The notes under the pieces were generated by a model that saw only the letters and a program-made list of their open reading frames with translations, had not been told where the DNA came from and made no database searches. Made by a program: the position numbers and the translations under genes. A stretch of DNA of 64,000 bases from Pyramidobacter sp. YE332 (lineage in GTDB: Bacteria; Synergistota; Synergistia; Synergistales; Dethiosulfovibrionaceae), in assembly GCF_033060595.1 (NCBI RefSeq), contig NZ_CP133038.1, positions 1,736,001 to 1,800,000 on the forward strand, in the 5' to 3' direction. Within the stretch, counting starts at the first letter, position 1, and every line of letters starts with the position of its first letter. Of the stretch, positions 33,793 to 42,610 are shown piece by piece.

Positions 33793-34636
33793 ATAAAACG
33801 GCGCGTTCCATACCGCGGCGCACGGCTTCCCACAGCGCCAGAGTCCGTTCGTCCCGCAGCGGCGGGGCGGGCAACTCGGCGCGCGCGAAGACTTTCATGA
33901 AGATCTCGCTGTCGCCGTCCGGCCTCCAGCGGCGCGCGACGCCGCAGCGGAAAAATCCGAGGGCGCGCAGCCTCTCGCGATCTTCCGCGCTCGGCGGCGG
34001 CATAAAAAGCTCCAACGTTTTGCCTTCGCGGCACAGCCGTTCGAGCGCGTCGAACAGTCCGCGCCCGACTCGGGCGGCGTCGATCCTTTGTGCCAGCGGG
34101 CCGTTCGCCGCCGCATACGCCGCGGTCAGCGAGCCGTTTTCGTTCAGTCTGCCGCGAACGGGCTCCAACTCTTTGAACAAAAAGGTCTGGGCGGCGCGCG
34201 CCTCCGCGGCCGGTTCCGCCGCCGTCAGCGCGAATCCGCCCCCGGCCAGCAACCGGTTGGACGGACTGTTCGCTTCGATCTGGGCGTAAACGGCGTCGGC
34301 CAGATCCCGTTCGAACAGCAGCCGTTCGCCCAGTTCCTCCATGGCGCGCGCCAGCCCCAGCCCGCGCGCTTCGGGCGCGACCATGCGGCGGTAGGTGCGG
34401 AACAGCCGACAGTTGGAACTTCCTTCGGCGCGGAATCCCGTCATGCCCGCAAGGCGTCCGCCCCGGCGCGCCGCGACGAGGAACAGACCGTCGTCGACCA
34501 TGCGCGCGATCGCCGACGGCTCGTAAAAGCGCCGGTCATAGTTTTCTCCGTACACCGACCGTACCAGAGCGGGGATCTCGCGCTCGTCGCCCGCCCGGAA
34601 CGGCATGATCTCCGTTTCGCCGCGCGTCATCCTCAT
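33791..34636 (-). CDS. GNAT-family acetyltransferase-like protein
   Basis: In this 281-residue protein, residues 1-160 follow the GNAT fold: a pair of strands ending in AARRGGRLAGMTGF, then the acetyl-CoA site RRMVAPEARGLGLARAMEE with the RGxGLA-type loop. The remaining 120 residues (LTAAYAAANGPLAQRIDAAR onward) form a second domain that could be a degenerate GNAT copy. The substrate is unknown. The ATG at 34636 follows GGGAG; longer frames upstream read as a shadow of the next gene. Confidence 0.7.
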   Translation of the reverse strand: MRMTRGETEIMPFRAGDEREIPALVRSVYGENYDRRFYEPSAIARMVDDGLFLVAARRGGRLAGMTGFRAEGSSNCRLFRTYRRMVAPEARGLGLARAMEELGERLLFERDLADAVYAQIEANSPSNRLLAGGGFALTAAEPAAEARAAQTFLFKELEPVRGRLNENGSLTAAYAAANGPLAQRIDAARVGRGLFDALERLCREGKTLELFMPPPSAEDRERLRALGFFRCGVARRWRPDGDSEIFMKVFARAELPAPPLRDERTLALWEAVRRGMERAVL

Positions 34637-34656
34637 CCGGCCGCTCCCTTTCTTTT

Positions 34657-35055
34657 TTACGGCTCCGTCGCCAGTCTTTTCACGACCAGCGAGTTCCAGT
34701 TCAGCAGCGTCAGAAGCCGTTTCGCCGCGGCGGCGGTCTGCTCCTCCGAGCCGCCGCGCAGTACGATCTCGGCGTCGGAAGTGATCCCCGCGCGTTTGAG
34801 CCGCGCGGCGGCATCGGAGCTTTCGAGCTGAGCCGGCGTCAGAAAGACTTCGTAAGCCGCCGTCTGTCCGCCCCCCGGAGACGCGCCGCGCAAATCCACG
34901 ACGAAGAAGTCCTTCCGTCCGGCGCGCTCCGCCACGTACCGCGCCGCGACCGTTTCGACGTTTTCCATTTTCCGCATTTTCACGGCGTGGTCGGCGCGCC
35001 ACCCGAAGCCCATGAAAACGCCCGCGACGGCCATCAGGAACACGCTCTTTCTCAT
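34657..35055 (-). CDS. Small membrane-anchored or exported protein, rhodanese-like region
   Basis: I do not recognise a characterised relative. The 132-residue protein starts with a hydrophobic signal-like helix (KSVFLMAVAGVFMGFGW). A basic stretch follows, then a compact domain with FFVVDLRGAS and LLTLLNWNSLVVKRL. The VDLRGA segment recalls a rhodanese-type strand-loop, but the active-site cysteine loop is absent. The ATG at 35055 lies 20 bases upstream of the GNAT gene unit in the same direction, so the two are probably co-transcribed. Confidence 0.6.
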   Translation of the reverse strand: MRKSVFLMAVAGVFMGFGWRADHAVKMRKMENVETVAARYVAERAGRKDFFVVDLRGASPGGGQTAAYEVFLTPAQLESSDAAARLKRAGITSDAEIVLRGGSEEQTAAAAKRLLTLLNWNSLVVKRLATEP

Positions 35056-35141
35056 GGTGCGCTCATCCCTTCGCAAAAACTGGGTTTATTGTACAGAAAA
35101 GAGCGCGCGTGCGCAAACCGTTTTCGCCGTAAAATTTCCGC

Positions 35142-35185
35142 AAAAAAAGATCGTTCGGAACGGGCTCGATTCCGAACGATCGTTT
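35142..35185 (-). terminator. Terminator after glmS
   Basis: The arms AAACGATCGTTCGGAA and TTCCGAACGATCTTTTTTT flank a 9-base loop and end in a T run on the minus strand, touching the glmS stop. Confidence 0.9.
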
Positions 35186-37009
35186 CTATTCGACGGTGAC
35201 GCTCTTTGCCAGGTTGCGCGGCTGATCGATGTCGCAGCCGCGCAGCAGCGCGGATTCGTAAGCGAAGATCTGCAGCGGCAGAACCGTCAGGAAAGGCGTC
35301 AATTCGGCTTCGGTCGCCGGCACCTTGATCGTCCCCGCCACATCGTTCACGTCGGGGACGTTTTCCGTGGTGACGATGATCACCGGCGCCTTTCTGGCGC
35401 GCGTTTCCTCCACGTTGGAAAGCGTCTTTTCCAGCAGCTCGTCCGCCGGGGCGACGACGACGACCGGAAGTTCTTCATCGAGCAGAGCGATGGGACCGTG
35501 TTTCATCTCCCCGGCGGCATACGCCTCCGCATGAACGTAGGAGATCTCTTTCAGCTTCAAAGCGCCTTCCATGGCCACCGGATACGAGACGCCTCTTCCC
35601 AGGAACAGAAAATCCCGCGCTGTGCCGAACTTGCGGGCCAAAGAGCGGATGACGTCTTTCAAAAGCAGCGTCTGTTCGACCTTGTACGGCAGATCCTTCA
35701 TCGCTTCGGCGAGGCGCTCTTCGTCCGCGCCGGGCAGTTCGCCGCGAAGTTTGGCCAGATACAGCCCGGCCAAAATCAGCACCGCCATCTGCGCCGTGAA
35801 CGTCTTCGTCGCCGCCACGCCGATTTCGATGCCGGCGTTCAGGCGGATCACGTCGTCCACTTCGCGCGCGATCGACGAATTGGGCGCGTTGGTCGCGGCG
35901 ACGGTGTAGGCGCCCAACGCCTTTACATGCCGAAGCGCCTCGAGCGTGTCGAGCGTTTCTCCCGACTGGGACACGAAAACCGCCATGGTATCCCCGCCGG
36001 CTCTAAGCGGCCGGTAACGGTATTCGGAAGCGATGTCGACGCGGATGTCGACCTTCAGATATTTCTCCAACACCCGCTGCGCGACGGTCGCGGCATAGAA
36101 GGACGTGCCGCAGGCGACGAGATCCAGCCGCTTGAATGCCCTGGCTTTTTCAGGCGTGATCCCCCATTCGCCGCTGAGGTCGATCAGGTCGCTTGCGGTG
36201 CGGCCAAAAAGCGCGCGACGCAGGACGGAGCCCTGCTCGTTGATTTCTTTCAACATGAAATGCGGGTAACCGGCTTTGTCGATCATCGCCGCGTCCACGT
36301 CTACGGAAACAGTGCGGCGCTGATGCGCCACGCCGTCAAGATCCCAGAACTCGGCGCCCGACGTGCTCAGACGACAGATCTCGCCTTCGTTCAAAAAGAT
36401 CACTTTGTCCGCATGCTCGACGATCGCCGGCACGTCCGACGCGCAATACGCTTCGCCGTTTCCCAGCGCGACGACCAGCGGCGCGCCTTTTCTCACGCAG
36501 TAGAGCTCGTTCGGACGGTCGCCGAAAACAAGCACAAAGGCAAACGCTCCGCGGCACTTCTTGAAAAGCCGGCACAGAGCTTTGACAGGCTCTCCGTCAT
36601 AGAGCCGGGCAAGAAGCTGCGCCGCAACTTCCGTATCCGTCTCCGAGCTGAAGTGCACGTTCCGGGCGACGAGTTCGTCGCGAAGTTCCTTATAGTTTTC
36701 GATGATTCCATTATGGACGAGAACCACCGAATGCTTTTCATCGGTATGAGGATGGGCGTTCGCCGTCGTCACGCCGCCATGAGTGGCCCAACGGGTATGC
36801 CCGATGCCCACGTTTCCCTTCAGCCCGTCGGCGCCGACAAGTTCTTTGAGCTTCGCCACCTTGCCCACGGTTTTGACCGTCTTGAAGACGCCCTTCTCGC
36901 AGACGGCAATTCCCGCAGAGTCGTAGCCGCGATATTCAAGGCGCTCCAGCCCTTGAACGATAATCTCGCAGGCATTCTTGCCGCCGACATAACCAACAAT
37001 TCCACACAT
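35186..37009 (-). CDS. glmS: Glucosamine-fructose-6-phosphate aminotransferase (isomerizing)
   Basis: GlmS makes glucosamine-6-phosphate from fructose-6-phosphate and glutamine, the entry to cell-wall amino sugars. The 607-residue protein has a class II glutaminase domain with Cys2 after the initiator (MCGIVGYVGG). Two SIS sugar isomerase domains follow (SQSGETLDTLEALRH at the sugar-phosphate site), and the C-terminus PRNLAKSVTVE is canonical. The ATG at 37009 follows GAGGAGG. It lies downstream of glmM but after a terminator, so it has its own promoter in the 279-base gap 37010-37288. Confidence 0.96.
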   Translation of the reverse strand: MCGIVGYVGGKNACEIIVQGLERLEYRGYDSAGIAVCEKGVFKTVKTVGKVAKLKELVGADGLKGNVGIGHTRWATHGGVTTANAHPHTDEKHSVVLVHNGIIENYKELRDELVARNVHFSSETDTEVAAQLLARLYDGEPVKALCRLFKKCRGAFAFVLVFGDRPNELYCVRKGAPLVVALGNGEAYCASDVPAIVEHADKVIFLNEGEICRLSTSGAEFWDLDGVAHQRRTVSVDVDAAMIDKAGYPHFMLKEINEQGSVLRRALFGRTASDLIDLSGEWGITPEKARAFKRLDLVACGTSFYAATVAQRVLEKYLKVDIRVDIASEYRYRPLRAGGDTMAVFVSQSGETLDTLEALRHVKALGAYTVAATNAPNSSIAREVDDVIRLNAGIEIGVAATKTFTAQMAVLILAGLYLAKLRGELPGADEERLAEAMKDLPYKVEQTLLLKDVIRSLARKFGTARDFLFLGRGVSYPVAMEGALKLKEISYVHAEAYAAGEMKHGPIALLDEELPVVVVAPADELLEKTLSNVEETRARKAPVIIVTTENVPDVNDVAGTIKVPATEAELTPFLTVLPLQIFAYESALLRGCDIDQPRNLAKSVTVE

Positions 37010-37233
37010 ACTGAGCAACCTCCTCAGCATTGAAGGGCCTCTGCCGTTTGTATCCGGGTCGCCCCGGGGTTTTGTGACAGAGGTTCATGGCTCCCCTTCG
37101 CCCGCCACGAAAGCATCCGCCGAATGGTTCGATCGCTTTCGTCCTCGTCGACTGTCGCCGCTGAATGAGAAACGGTTCAGTCCTGGCGCTTCCGCTCGTA
37201 CGCTCCTCCCGGCGTTTATCTTATCACAAAAAC

Positions 37234-37267
37234 GGGGAGGATTGAACCGTACGGTTCAGTCCTCCCC
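37234..37267 (-). terminator. Terminator after glmM
   Basis: A 17-base stem (GGGGAGGACTGAACCGT and complement, one wobble) has almost no loop and is followed by GTTTTTG on the minus strand. The remaining gap up to glmS shows a second copy of CGGTTCAGTCCT near 37171 and no ORF. Confidence 0.8.
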
Positions 37268-37288
37268 ATGCGACGAGCGCGGCGAACT

Positions 37289-38659
37289 CTAAAGAGCGCG
37301 GATCATCGCGCCGAACTTCTTCGACAGCGACGCGAGCGTACCGCGGTCCTTGCATTCCACCAGCAGACGGATCAGCGGTTCCGTCCCCGAAGAACGCAAA
37401 AATACGCGGCCGTTCGTCCCCAACTCGCGATTCGTCTGTTCGATGGCATTTCTCAAGTCCGCGTCCTGCATAACCTTATCCCGGTCCGAGACGGTGATGT
37501 TCGTCAATTCCTGCGGGAACGGATCGAAACGTTCCGCCAGCGTTTCAGGCACTTCCCCCAACTCGCGGCACGCGCGCAGGAAAGCGAAGCCCGTGCAGAG
37601 TCCGTCGCCCGTCCTCACGTAATGGTCGATGATCACGTGCCCGGATTGTTCGCCGCCCAGTCCGGAAGCCGTGCTTTTCATCATGTCAAGGACATACCGG
37701 TCGCCCACGGCACAGCGGAAAACCTGAATTCCCTCCTTGCGCAGGTGATTTTCCAGAATGCCGTTGCTCATCACCGTCGCGACGACGCCGCTGCCGAGAA
37801 TGCCTTCTCGCTGCAGCCAGCGCGCCAGGACCCAGAGCACGATGTCGCCGTTGATGACCGCGCCCCGCCGGTCGACCAGCAGGACGCGATCGGCGTCTCC
37901 GTCGTAAGCGATGCCGACGTCGGCGTCATTTGCCCGCACCGCCTCGGTCAAAGCCTCCAAATGCATGACGCCGTTTTTCTCGTTGATGTTCAGTCCGTCG
38001 GGTTCGGCGCCAATCAGCACGCTCTCGCACTCAAGCTTTTGCGCGATCAGCGGAATGACTGTCGAAGCGGCGCCGTTGGCGCAGTCGAAGACGACTTTCA
38101 TGCCGGCAAGGCGATCGCTGTCGAGGACCTGGAGCACGCGGTCGGCGTACATGATCGCAAAGCCTTCTTCCGAAGCCATCTCGCCGATGGAAGCTCCGGA
38201 CGGACGCCAGTCGTCGATCAGGTCGTCCCCGAGATAGTCCTCGATCTCCAGCTCTTCGCTGTCGCGCAGCTTTTGTCCCTCGCCGCTGAGAAATTTGATG
38301 CCGTTGTATTCCGGCGGATTATGGGAAGCGCTGATGACCGCTCCGCCCTGCGCCTTGAAGAAAAGGACGCCGTAGCTTACGGCCGGCGTCGGGATGACGC
38401 CCAGCAAAATAACCTCGGCTCCCGCCGACATCATCCCCGCCACAAGCGCCGATTCCAGCATTCTGCCCGAACGCCGCGTGTCGCGCCCGACCACGATCTT
38501 GGGACGCGGCGTGCCGCGCTGAATCAAAAACAGGACATACGCCCTCCCCAGACGGAGCGCCATTTCCGGAGTCATAGATCCCCTGTTGGCAATGTCGCGC
38601 ACCCCATCGGTGCCGAACAGACAGCGGCAACGCGGCGCCGATGTGCTTTTAACATCCAT
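37289..38659 (-). CDS. glmM: Phosphoglucosamine mutase
   Basis: GlmM converts glucosamine-6-phosphate to glucosamine-1-phosphate for UDP-GlcNAc synthesis. The 456-residue protein has the active-site serine in ISASHNPPEYNG, the metal loop AYDGDADRVL, sugar loop GGEQSGHVI (the GEQSGH type is diagnostic for GlmM) and phosphate loop LRSSGTEPLIRLLVE. It lies 24 bases after cdaR, in the cdaA-cdaR-glmM order known from Firmicutes, where GlmM also binds and restrains CdaA. Confidence 0.96.
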   Translation of the reverse strand: MDVKSTSAPRCRCLFGTDGVRDIANRGSMTPEMALRLGRAYVLFLIQRGTPRPKIVVGRDTRRSGRMLESALVAGMMSAGAEVILLGVIPTPAVSYGVLFFKAQGGAVISASHNPPEYNGIKFLSGEGQKLRDSEELEIEDYLGDDLIDDWRPSGASIGEMASEEGFAIMYADRVLQVLDSDRLAGMKVVFDCANGAASTVIPLIAQKLECESVLIGAEPDGLNINEKNGVMHLEALTEAVRANDADVGIAYDGDADRVLLVDRRGAVINGDIVLWVLARWLQREGILGSGVVATVMSNGILENHLRKEGIQVFRCAVGDRYVLDMMKSTASGLGGEQSGHVIIDHYVRTGDGLCTGFAFLRACRELGEVPETLAERFDPFPQELTNITVSDRDKVMQDADLRNAIEQTNRELGTNGRVFLRSSGTEPLIRLLVECKDRGTLASLSKKFGAMIRAL

Positions 38660-38683
38660 TCGTTTTTCCTCCCTCGGAGCAGA

Positions 38684-39901
38684 TTATTGAGACTGCCGCG
38701 TCACCTTTACGGTTAACGGTTCGACGCCGACCGATTCGACTCCGGCGATTTCTTTTCGCTTCAGATGGACCGGCAGGCGCATCGACGGAGCGACGATATT
38801 GGAAACGTCGACGAACGCCGTCAGTTCAAGATCTTCCAGCGTCAAGTCCTGCAAAACGCCGGCGGTTCCCTCGACATACACGGTCACCGTCGCCGGCTCA
38901 ACGGCCCAGCGCGCATCAGCGGACGCTCCCGTCACCGAAACGGGGATCTCTTCATAGTCGCGGGTATCGTTCAGCGTTTTCACCTCCACGTTCACCGTCA
39001 CGGCCGGAGAAGAAAGCAGCGACAGGCCGGCGGGGACCTCCGCGATCTTCGTCTGTATGGAAGCGCTCTTGGAAAGCCGCGCCAGGTTGATCGGCTCTGT
39101 ATAAAGCTTGGCAACTTGAGCGAACGCTTCCGCCCTCCCTTCGACGAGAATGGCCTCGGGAACCGCTTTCGCGGAAAGGAGGCGAAGGCTTGGCGGCAGG
39201 GTGCCGCGAGTCCTCACTTCCACGGGGAGTTCTTTGCGCGGTATTCCCTGATAGTAGGTTGCGGACACGGTCACGTCGGCAGGCGAGAAATCCAGCGCCA
39301 CCCCGCTGGGGGATCTGAGCGGGATGCGCCAGGCGCCGCCGCGGAAAAGTTCCTCCAACGTCGGCCGCACGGAAATTTCGTAGATCGAGGAAAGCTGATC
39401 TTCGCGTCCATGAGCCATCACCACGCCTGGATCCGCGGCGGCGCCGTCCATGACGTATCCTTCCGGCATGTTCTCCGGGGGCAGGATCTTGACCTTGAGC
39501 TCTTTGTCGATCATGCGCGCCAGCTCGATTTCGACGTCCTTGGGAACGATCTGCGCCACGTTCATACGAGACGGCGCTTTGAAATGAATGGGCACGGTAT
39601 GACGCCCGGCGCTCAGATCTTTCAGATCGACTTCGGAGGTGAGCTGGGAGTTTTGCAGGACGTTCATCGCCCGACGCTCGCCGTTCAACGTGACGACAAC
39701 CGTCCTCACGGAAGGGAAAAGCGCGAGGTCCGCGGGGGGGTTCAAAAAATCGAGGCGCACTTCATACGTCTTGGCAATTTCCTCGTTGCGATTGCCGACG
39801 ACGTAGAACCACAAAACAAACGAGAGGATCAACGAAACAACAACCAGGAAACTTCTGGAAGAAAGCCAATCGTCAAGACGGACACGCTGATTCTTTTTCA
39901 T
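38684..39901 (-). CDS. cdaR: CdaR, YbbR-domain regulator of diadenylate cyclase
   Basis: The 405-residue protein has one N-terminal membrane helix (FLVVVSLILSFVLWFYVVG) and about four extracytosolic YbbR repeats. Each shows the pattern of a beta-rich domain ending in VTV-type strands. In Bacillus CdaR modulates the membrane cyclase CdaA. I chose the ATG at 39901, 10 bases after the cdaA stop; a TTG two codons earlier is possible. The gene order cdaA-cdaR-glmM supports the assignment. Confidence 0.9.
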   Translation of the reverse strand: MKKNQRVRLDDWLSSRSFLVVVSLILSFVLWFYVVGNRNEEIAKTYEVRLDFLNPPADLALFPSVRTVVVTLNGERRAMNVLQNSQLTSEVDLKDLSAGRHTVPIHFKAPSRMNVAQIVPKDVEIELARMIDKELKVKILPPENMPEGYVMDGAAADPGVVMAHGREDQLSSIYEISVRPTLEELFRGGAWRIPLRSPSGVALDFSPADVTVSATYYQGIPRKELPVEVRTRGTLPPSLRLLSAKAVPEAILVEGRAEAFAQVAKLYTEPINLARLSKSASIQTKIAEVPAGLSLLSSPAVTVNVEVKTLNDTRDYEEIPVSVTGASADARWAVEPATVTVYVEGTAGVLQDLTLEDLELTAFVDVSNIVAPSMRLPVHLKRKEIAGVESVGVEPLTVKVTRQSQ

Positions 39902-39911
39902 CGCCAATCAC

Positions 39912-40739
39912 CTAATCGTTGCCGCCAAAAGAGCGCAGCTCTTCCTTGAGACTTTCCAGAACGCCCTGCTGCTCCTGATCCTGCCCGGAAAAATAGTGGA
40001 CAAGATATTTTTTCAGCTGTGACTCTTTCAAATTTCTCGAGATTCTTCCGCCGATCGCCAGCGAGATCTCGCCGCGTTCCTCGGAAACGATCAACGACAC
40101 CGCGTCGGAGACTTCGGTCACGCCGATCGCGGCGCGATGCCGCGTTCCCAGCCAGCGGGACAGATCCGCATTTTCCGTGAGAGGCAGATAGCACCCGGCG
40201 GAAATGATCTGCTCCGTGTCGATGATCGTGGCCCCGTCATGAAGCGGGTTGTTCGGCCAGAAAATGGCGATGATCAGCTCTTGAGTGATATCCGCGTTGA
40301 GGAGCACGGCGTTCCGCCAGTAATCCTTCAGCCCCGTTCCCCTCTGCAGGACGATCAGCGCGCCGATTTTATGCGCGCAGCAATACATCAGCGCTTTGGA
40401 GACTTCGTCGGCGACGACTTCGGCCCGTTTCAACGCTTTGCTCCGCCGCCACATGCTGCCGCGGCCAAGCTCTTCGAGGATGCGACGCAGTTCGGGCTGA
40501 AAAATGATCGGCACGATGATGAGCAGCGCGCTGAATCCTTGGGTCAAGATCCATGAAAAAGTATCCAGATTGAGCCAGCGCGCGGCAAAAGAGAGAACAA
40601 CAAGCAGGAAAAGGCCCTTGACCAGCTGTATCGCTCGTGTCCCGACCAGAAGACTGAGCGTCTTATAAATAATATAGGTTACCAGTGCTATATCGATGAC
40701 ATCCTGCCATCTGAAAAATTTCAGCACGCCTACGGACAA
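39912..40739 (-). CDS. cdaA: CdaA, membrane diadenylate cyclase
   Basis: CdaA makes cyclic di-AMP from two ATP. The protein has three N-terminal membrane helices (residues about 8-90) and a DAC domain with NPLHDGATII (DGA motif) and LGTRHRAAIGVTE (RHR motif), both catalytic. I chose the TTG at 39912-40739's 5' end because AAAGGAG lies 8 bases upstream; a GTG at 40748 overlaps that site and seems too close. The protein then has 275 residues. Cyclic di-AMP controls potassium uptake, osmotic balance and wall synthesis; here the gene is linked to glmM. Confidence 0.9.
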   Translation of the reverse strand: MSVGVLKFFRWQDVIDIALVTYIIYKTLSLLVGTRAIQLVKGLFLLVVLSFAARWLNLDTFSWILTQGFSALLIIVPIIFQPELRRILEELGRGSMWRRSKALKRAEVVADEVSKALMYCCAHKIGALIVLQRGTGLKDYWRNAVLLNADITQELIIAIFWPNNPLHDGATIIDTEQIISAGCYLPLTENADLSRWLGTRHRAAIGVTEVSDAVSLIVSEERGEISLAIGGRISRNLKESQLKKYLVHYFSGQDQEQQGVLESLKEELRSFGGND

Positions 40740-40840
40740 GAACAACACTCCTTTTCCGGCTCATTTTTGTGATATTTTTGGAAGAACCGCTAAATCATAT
40801 CACACAACCCGTCGCAAAAACATCGCCCCTTCGCTCAAAA

Positions 40841-42610
40841 TCACGCGCCGGTCCGTGCGCCGGTATTGACGACGCCCTTATAGACAAGTCCCGCTTTGGT
40901 GTCGACCGTCACAACCATTCCCGTCCGGAGCGACGCAACGGCCCCCTTGGCGCCGACGATGCAGGGCAACCCCAGCTCCAGAGAAACAATCGCCGCATGG
41001 CTGGTGAGACCGCCCTCTTCCGTCACCACGGCCGAGACTTTATCAAGATATTTGACGTAGTCTTTTGTCGTGCTGCCGGTGACCAGAACATCTCCATTCT
41101 GAATTCCCACCAGATCCTCGACCTTTTTGACGACGAGAACCCGTCCGGTGACGACGCCCGGCAGCACCGGCAGCCCTCTGGCCACAATCTGGCCGATCGT
41201 ATAAACGCGCAGCATGTTCGTCGTCCCGGAAACGCCCAGCGGCATTCCGGCAGTGATCACAAGCATATCGCCCTCTTCGGCGTAGCCCCGCTGCACGACG
41301 GTCCGCACGGCGTCCTTGATCGTTTGCTCCTCGGTGCCCCCTTCCGGGCACATGACAGGGAAAACTCCCCAATACAGGCACATTTCCCGGCAGCTTTTTT
41401 CCGACGGCGTCACGGCCAGGATCGGACATTCCGGGCGGTATTTGCTGACCATGGTGGCGGTCGAACCGCTGCGCGTCAGCGACACGATCGCGCGCGCCCT
41501 CAATTTTCGCGCCAGTTCGACGGCCGCCATGCTCACGCCGTCGGGCACGCTGTCCTCCAGCGTCGGAACGGCAAAGGGCCTCTGCCAGCGAACGAGGCCT
41601 TCCTCCGCCCGGTGGACGATCCGCGCCATGGTCTCAACCGCGCGGACCGGATATTTTCCGGCCGCGGATTCACCGGACAGCATCACCGCGTCCGCGCCGT
41701 CGAGAACGGCGTTGGCGACGTCGTTCGCCTCCGCCCGCGTGGGACGCGGATTGCGGATCATCGAGTCCAGCATTTGCGTGGCCACGATCGTCAGCTTTCC
41801 CCGGCTGCGGCAAATGTCGATGATCTGTTTCTGAACCAAGGGCACGTCTTCCGTCGGGATCTCCACCCCTAAATCGCCGCGTGCCACCATCATGCCGTCG
41901 ACGACGTCGGCGATCTCGTCGAGGCGCTCGACCGCTTTTCGGCTCTCGATTTTCGCGATCAGCTTGATGTCGCCGCCGGCTTCTTCGACGACACGGCGGA
42001 CCGCCAAGACGTCGTCGCGATTCCGCACGAAGGAAACGGCAATAAAATCGACGTCGTTTTCCACGCCCCAGAGGATGTCGGCCTTATCCTTGTCGGAAAG
42101 CGTCGGCAGGCTGATCTCCGCATCGGGAACGTTGATCCCCTTTCGGTTCGACAGCAGGCCTCCGACGATCACCCTGCAGATAAGCACGTCGCCGCGGATC
42201 TCGACGATTTTAAGATGGATCGTGCCGTCGTCGATAAAAACGTCCTGCCCCACCGCACATTCGCGCGCCAGAGTCGGATGGCTCACGCCGACCCATTTGT
42301 CGCAGCCGCGGCTGCCGTCATCGGGACGCAGTTCAAAGAGCTGTCCCTGCTGCAGCGCGACCGGCTGATCGTTTTCGAGCAGCGTCGTGCGGATCTCCGG
42401 GCCTTTGGTGTCGAGCATGACCGCTACGGACGTTTTTTTCTCCGCGGCGACATCCCGCACCAAACGAAGCGCTTCCAGATGGCTCTCATGCGTTCCATGG
42501 CTGAAATTCAGCCGGGCCACGTTCATGCCGGCATCCACGATGCCGCCGAGAATTTCCCTGTTGAGGCTTGCAGGACCAAGGGTGCAGACGATTTTAACTT
42601 TATGCTCCAT
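40841..42610 (-). CDS. pyk: Pyruvate kinase with C-terminal phosphohistidine-like domain
   Basis: Pyruvate kinase transfers phosphate from phosphoenolpyruvate to ADP. The 589-residue protein starts MEHKVKIVCTLGPAS and shows MLDTKGPEIR, IAKIESRKAVERLDEI (catalytic lysine) and MVARGDLGVEIP. About 80 extra C-terminal residues contain EEGGLTSHAAIVSLELGLPCIVG, a PEP-utiliser mobile-domain motif with the histidine kept, as in Bacillus and Geobacillus enzymes. The ATG at 42610 overlaps the end of dnaE by 11 bases, so the two are coupled. The region 40749-40840 between pyk and cdaA has no gene. Confidence 0.96.
   Translation of the reverse strand: MEHKVKIVCTLGPASLNREILGGIVDAGMNVARLNFSHGTHESHLEALRLVRDVAAEKKTSVAVMLDTKGPEIRTTLLENDQPVALQQGQLFELRPDDGSRGCDKWVGVSHPTLARECAVGQDVFIDDGTIHLKIVEIRGDVLICRVIVGGLLSNRKGINVPDAEISLPTLSDKDKADILWGVENDVDFIAVSFVRNRDDVLAVRRVVEEAGGDIKLIAKIESRKAVERLDEIADVVDGMMVARGDLGVEIPTEDVPLVQKQIIDICRSRGKLTIVATQMLDSMIRNPRPTRAEANDVANAVLDGADAVMLSGESAAGKYPVRAVETMARIVHRAEEGLVRWQRPFAVPTLEDSVPDGVSMAAVELARKLRARAIVSLTRSGSTATMVSKYRPECPILAVTPSEKSCREMCLYWGVFPVMCPEGGTEEQTIKDAVRTVVQRGYAEEGDMLVITAGMPLGVSGTTNMLRVYTIGQIVARGLPVLPGVVTGRVLVVKKVEDLVGIQNGDVLVTGSTTKDYVKYLDKVSAVVTEEGGLTSHAAIVSLELGLPCIVGAKGAVASLRTGMVVTVDTKAGLVYKGVVNTGARTGA

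Noticed and set aside
37171-37263. Repeated word CGGTTCAGTCCT near the glmM terminator as an operator pair
   Set aside because: One copy is simply an arm of the terminator; the second may be a relic, with no further support.
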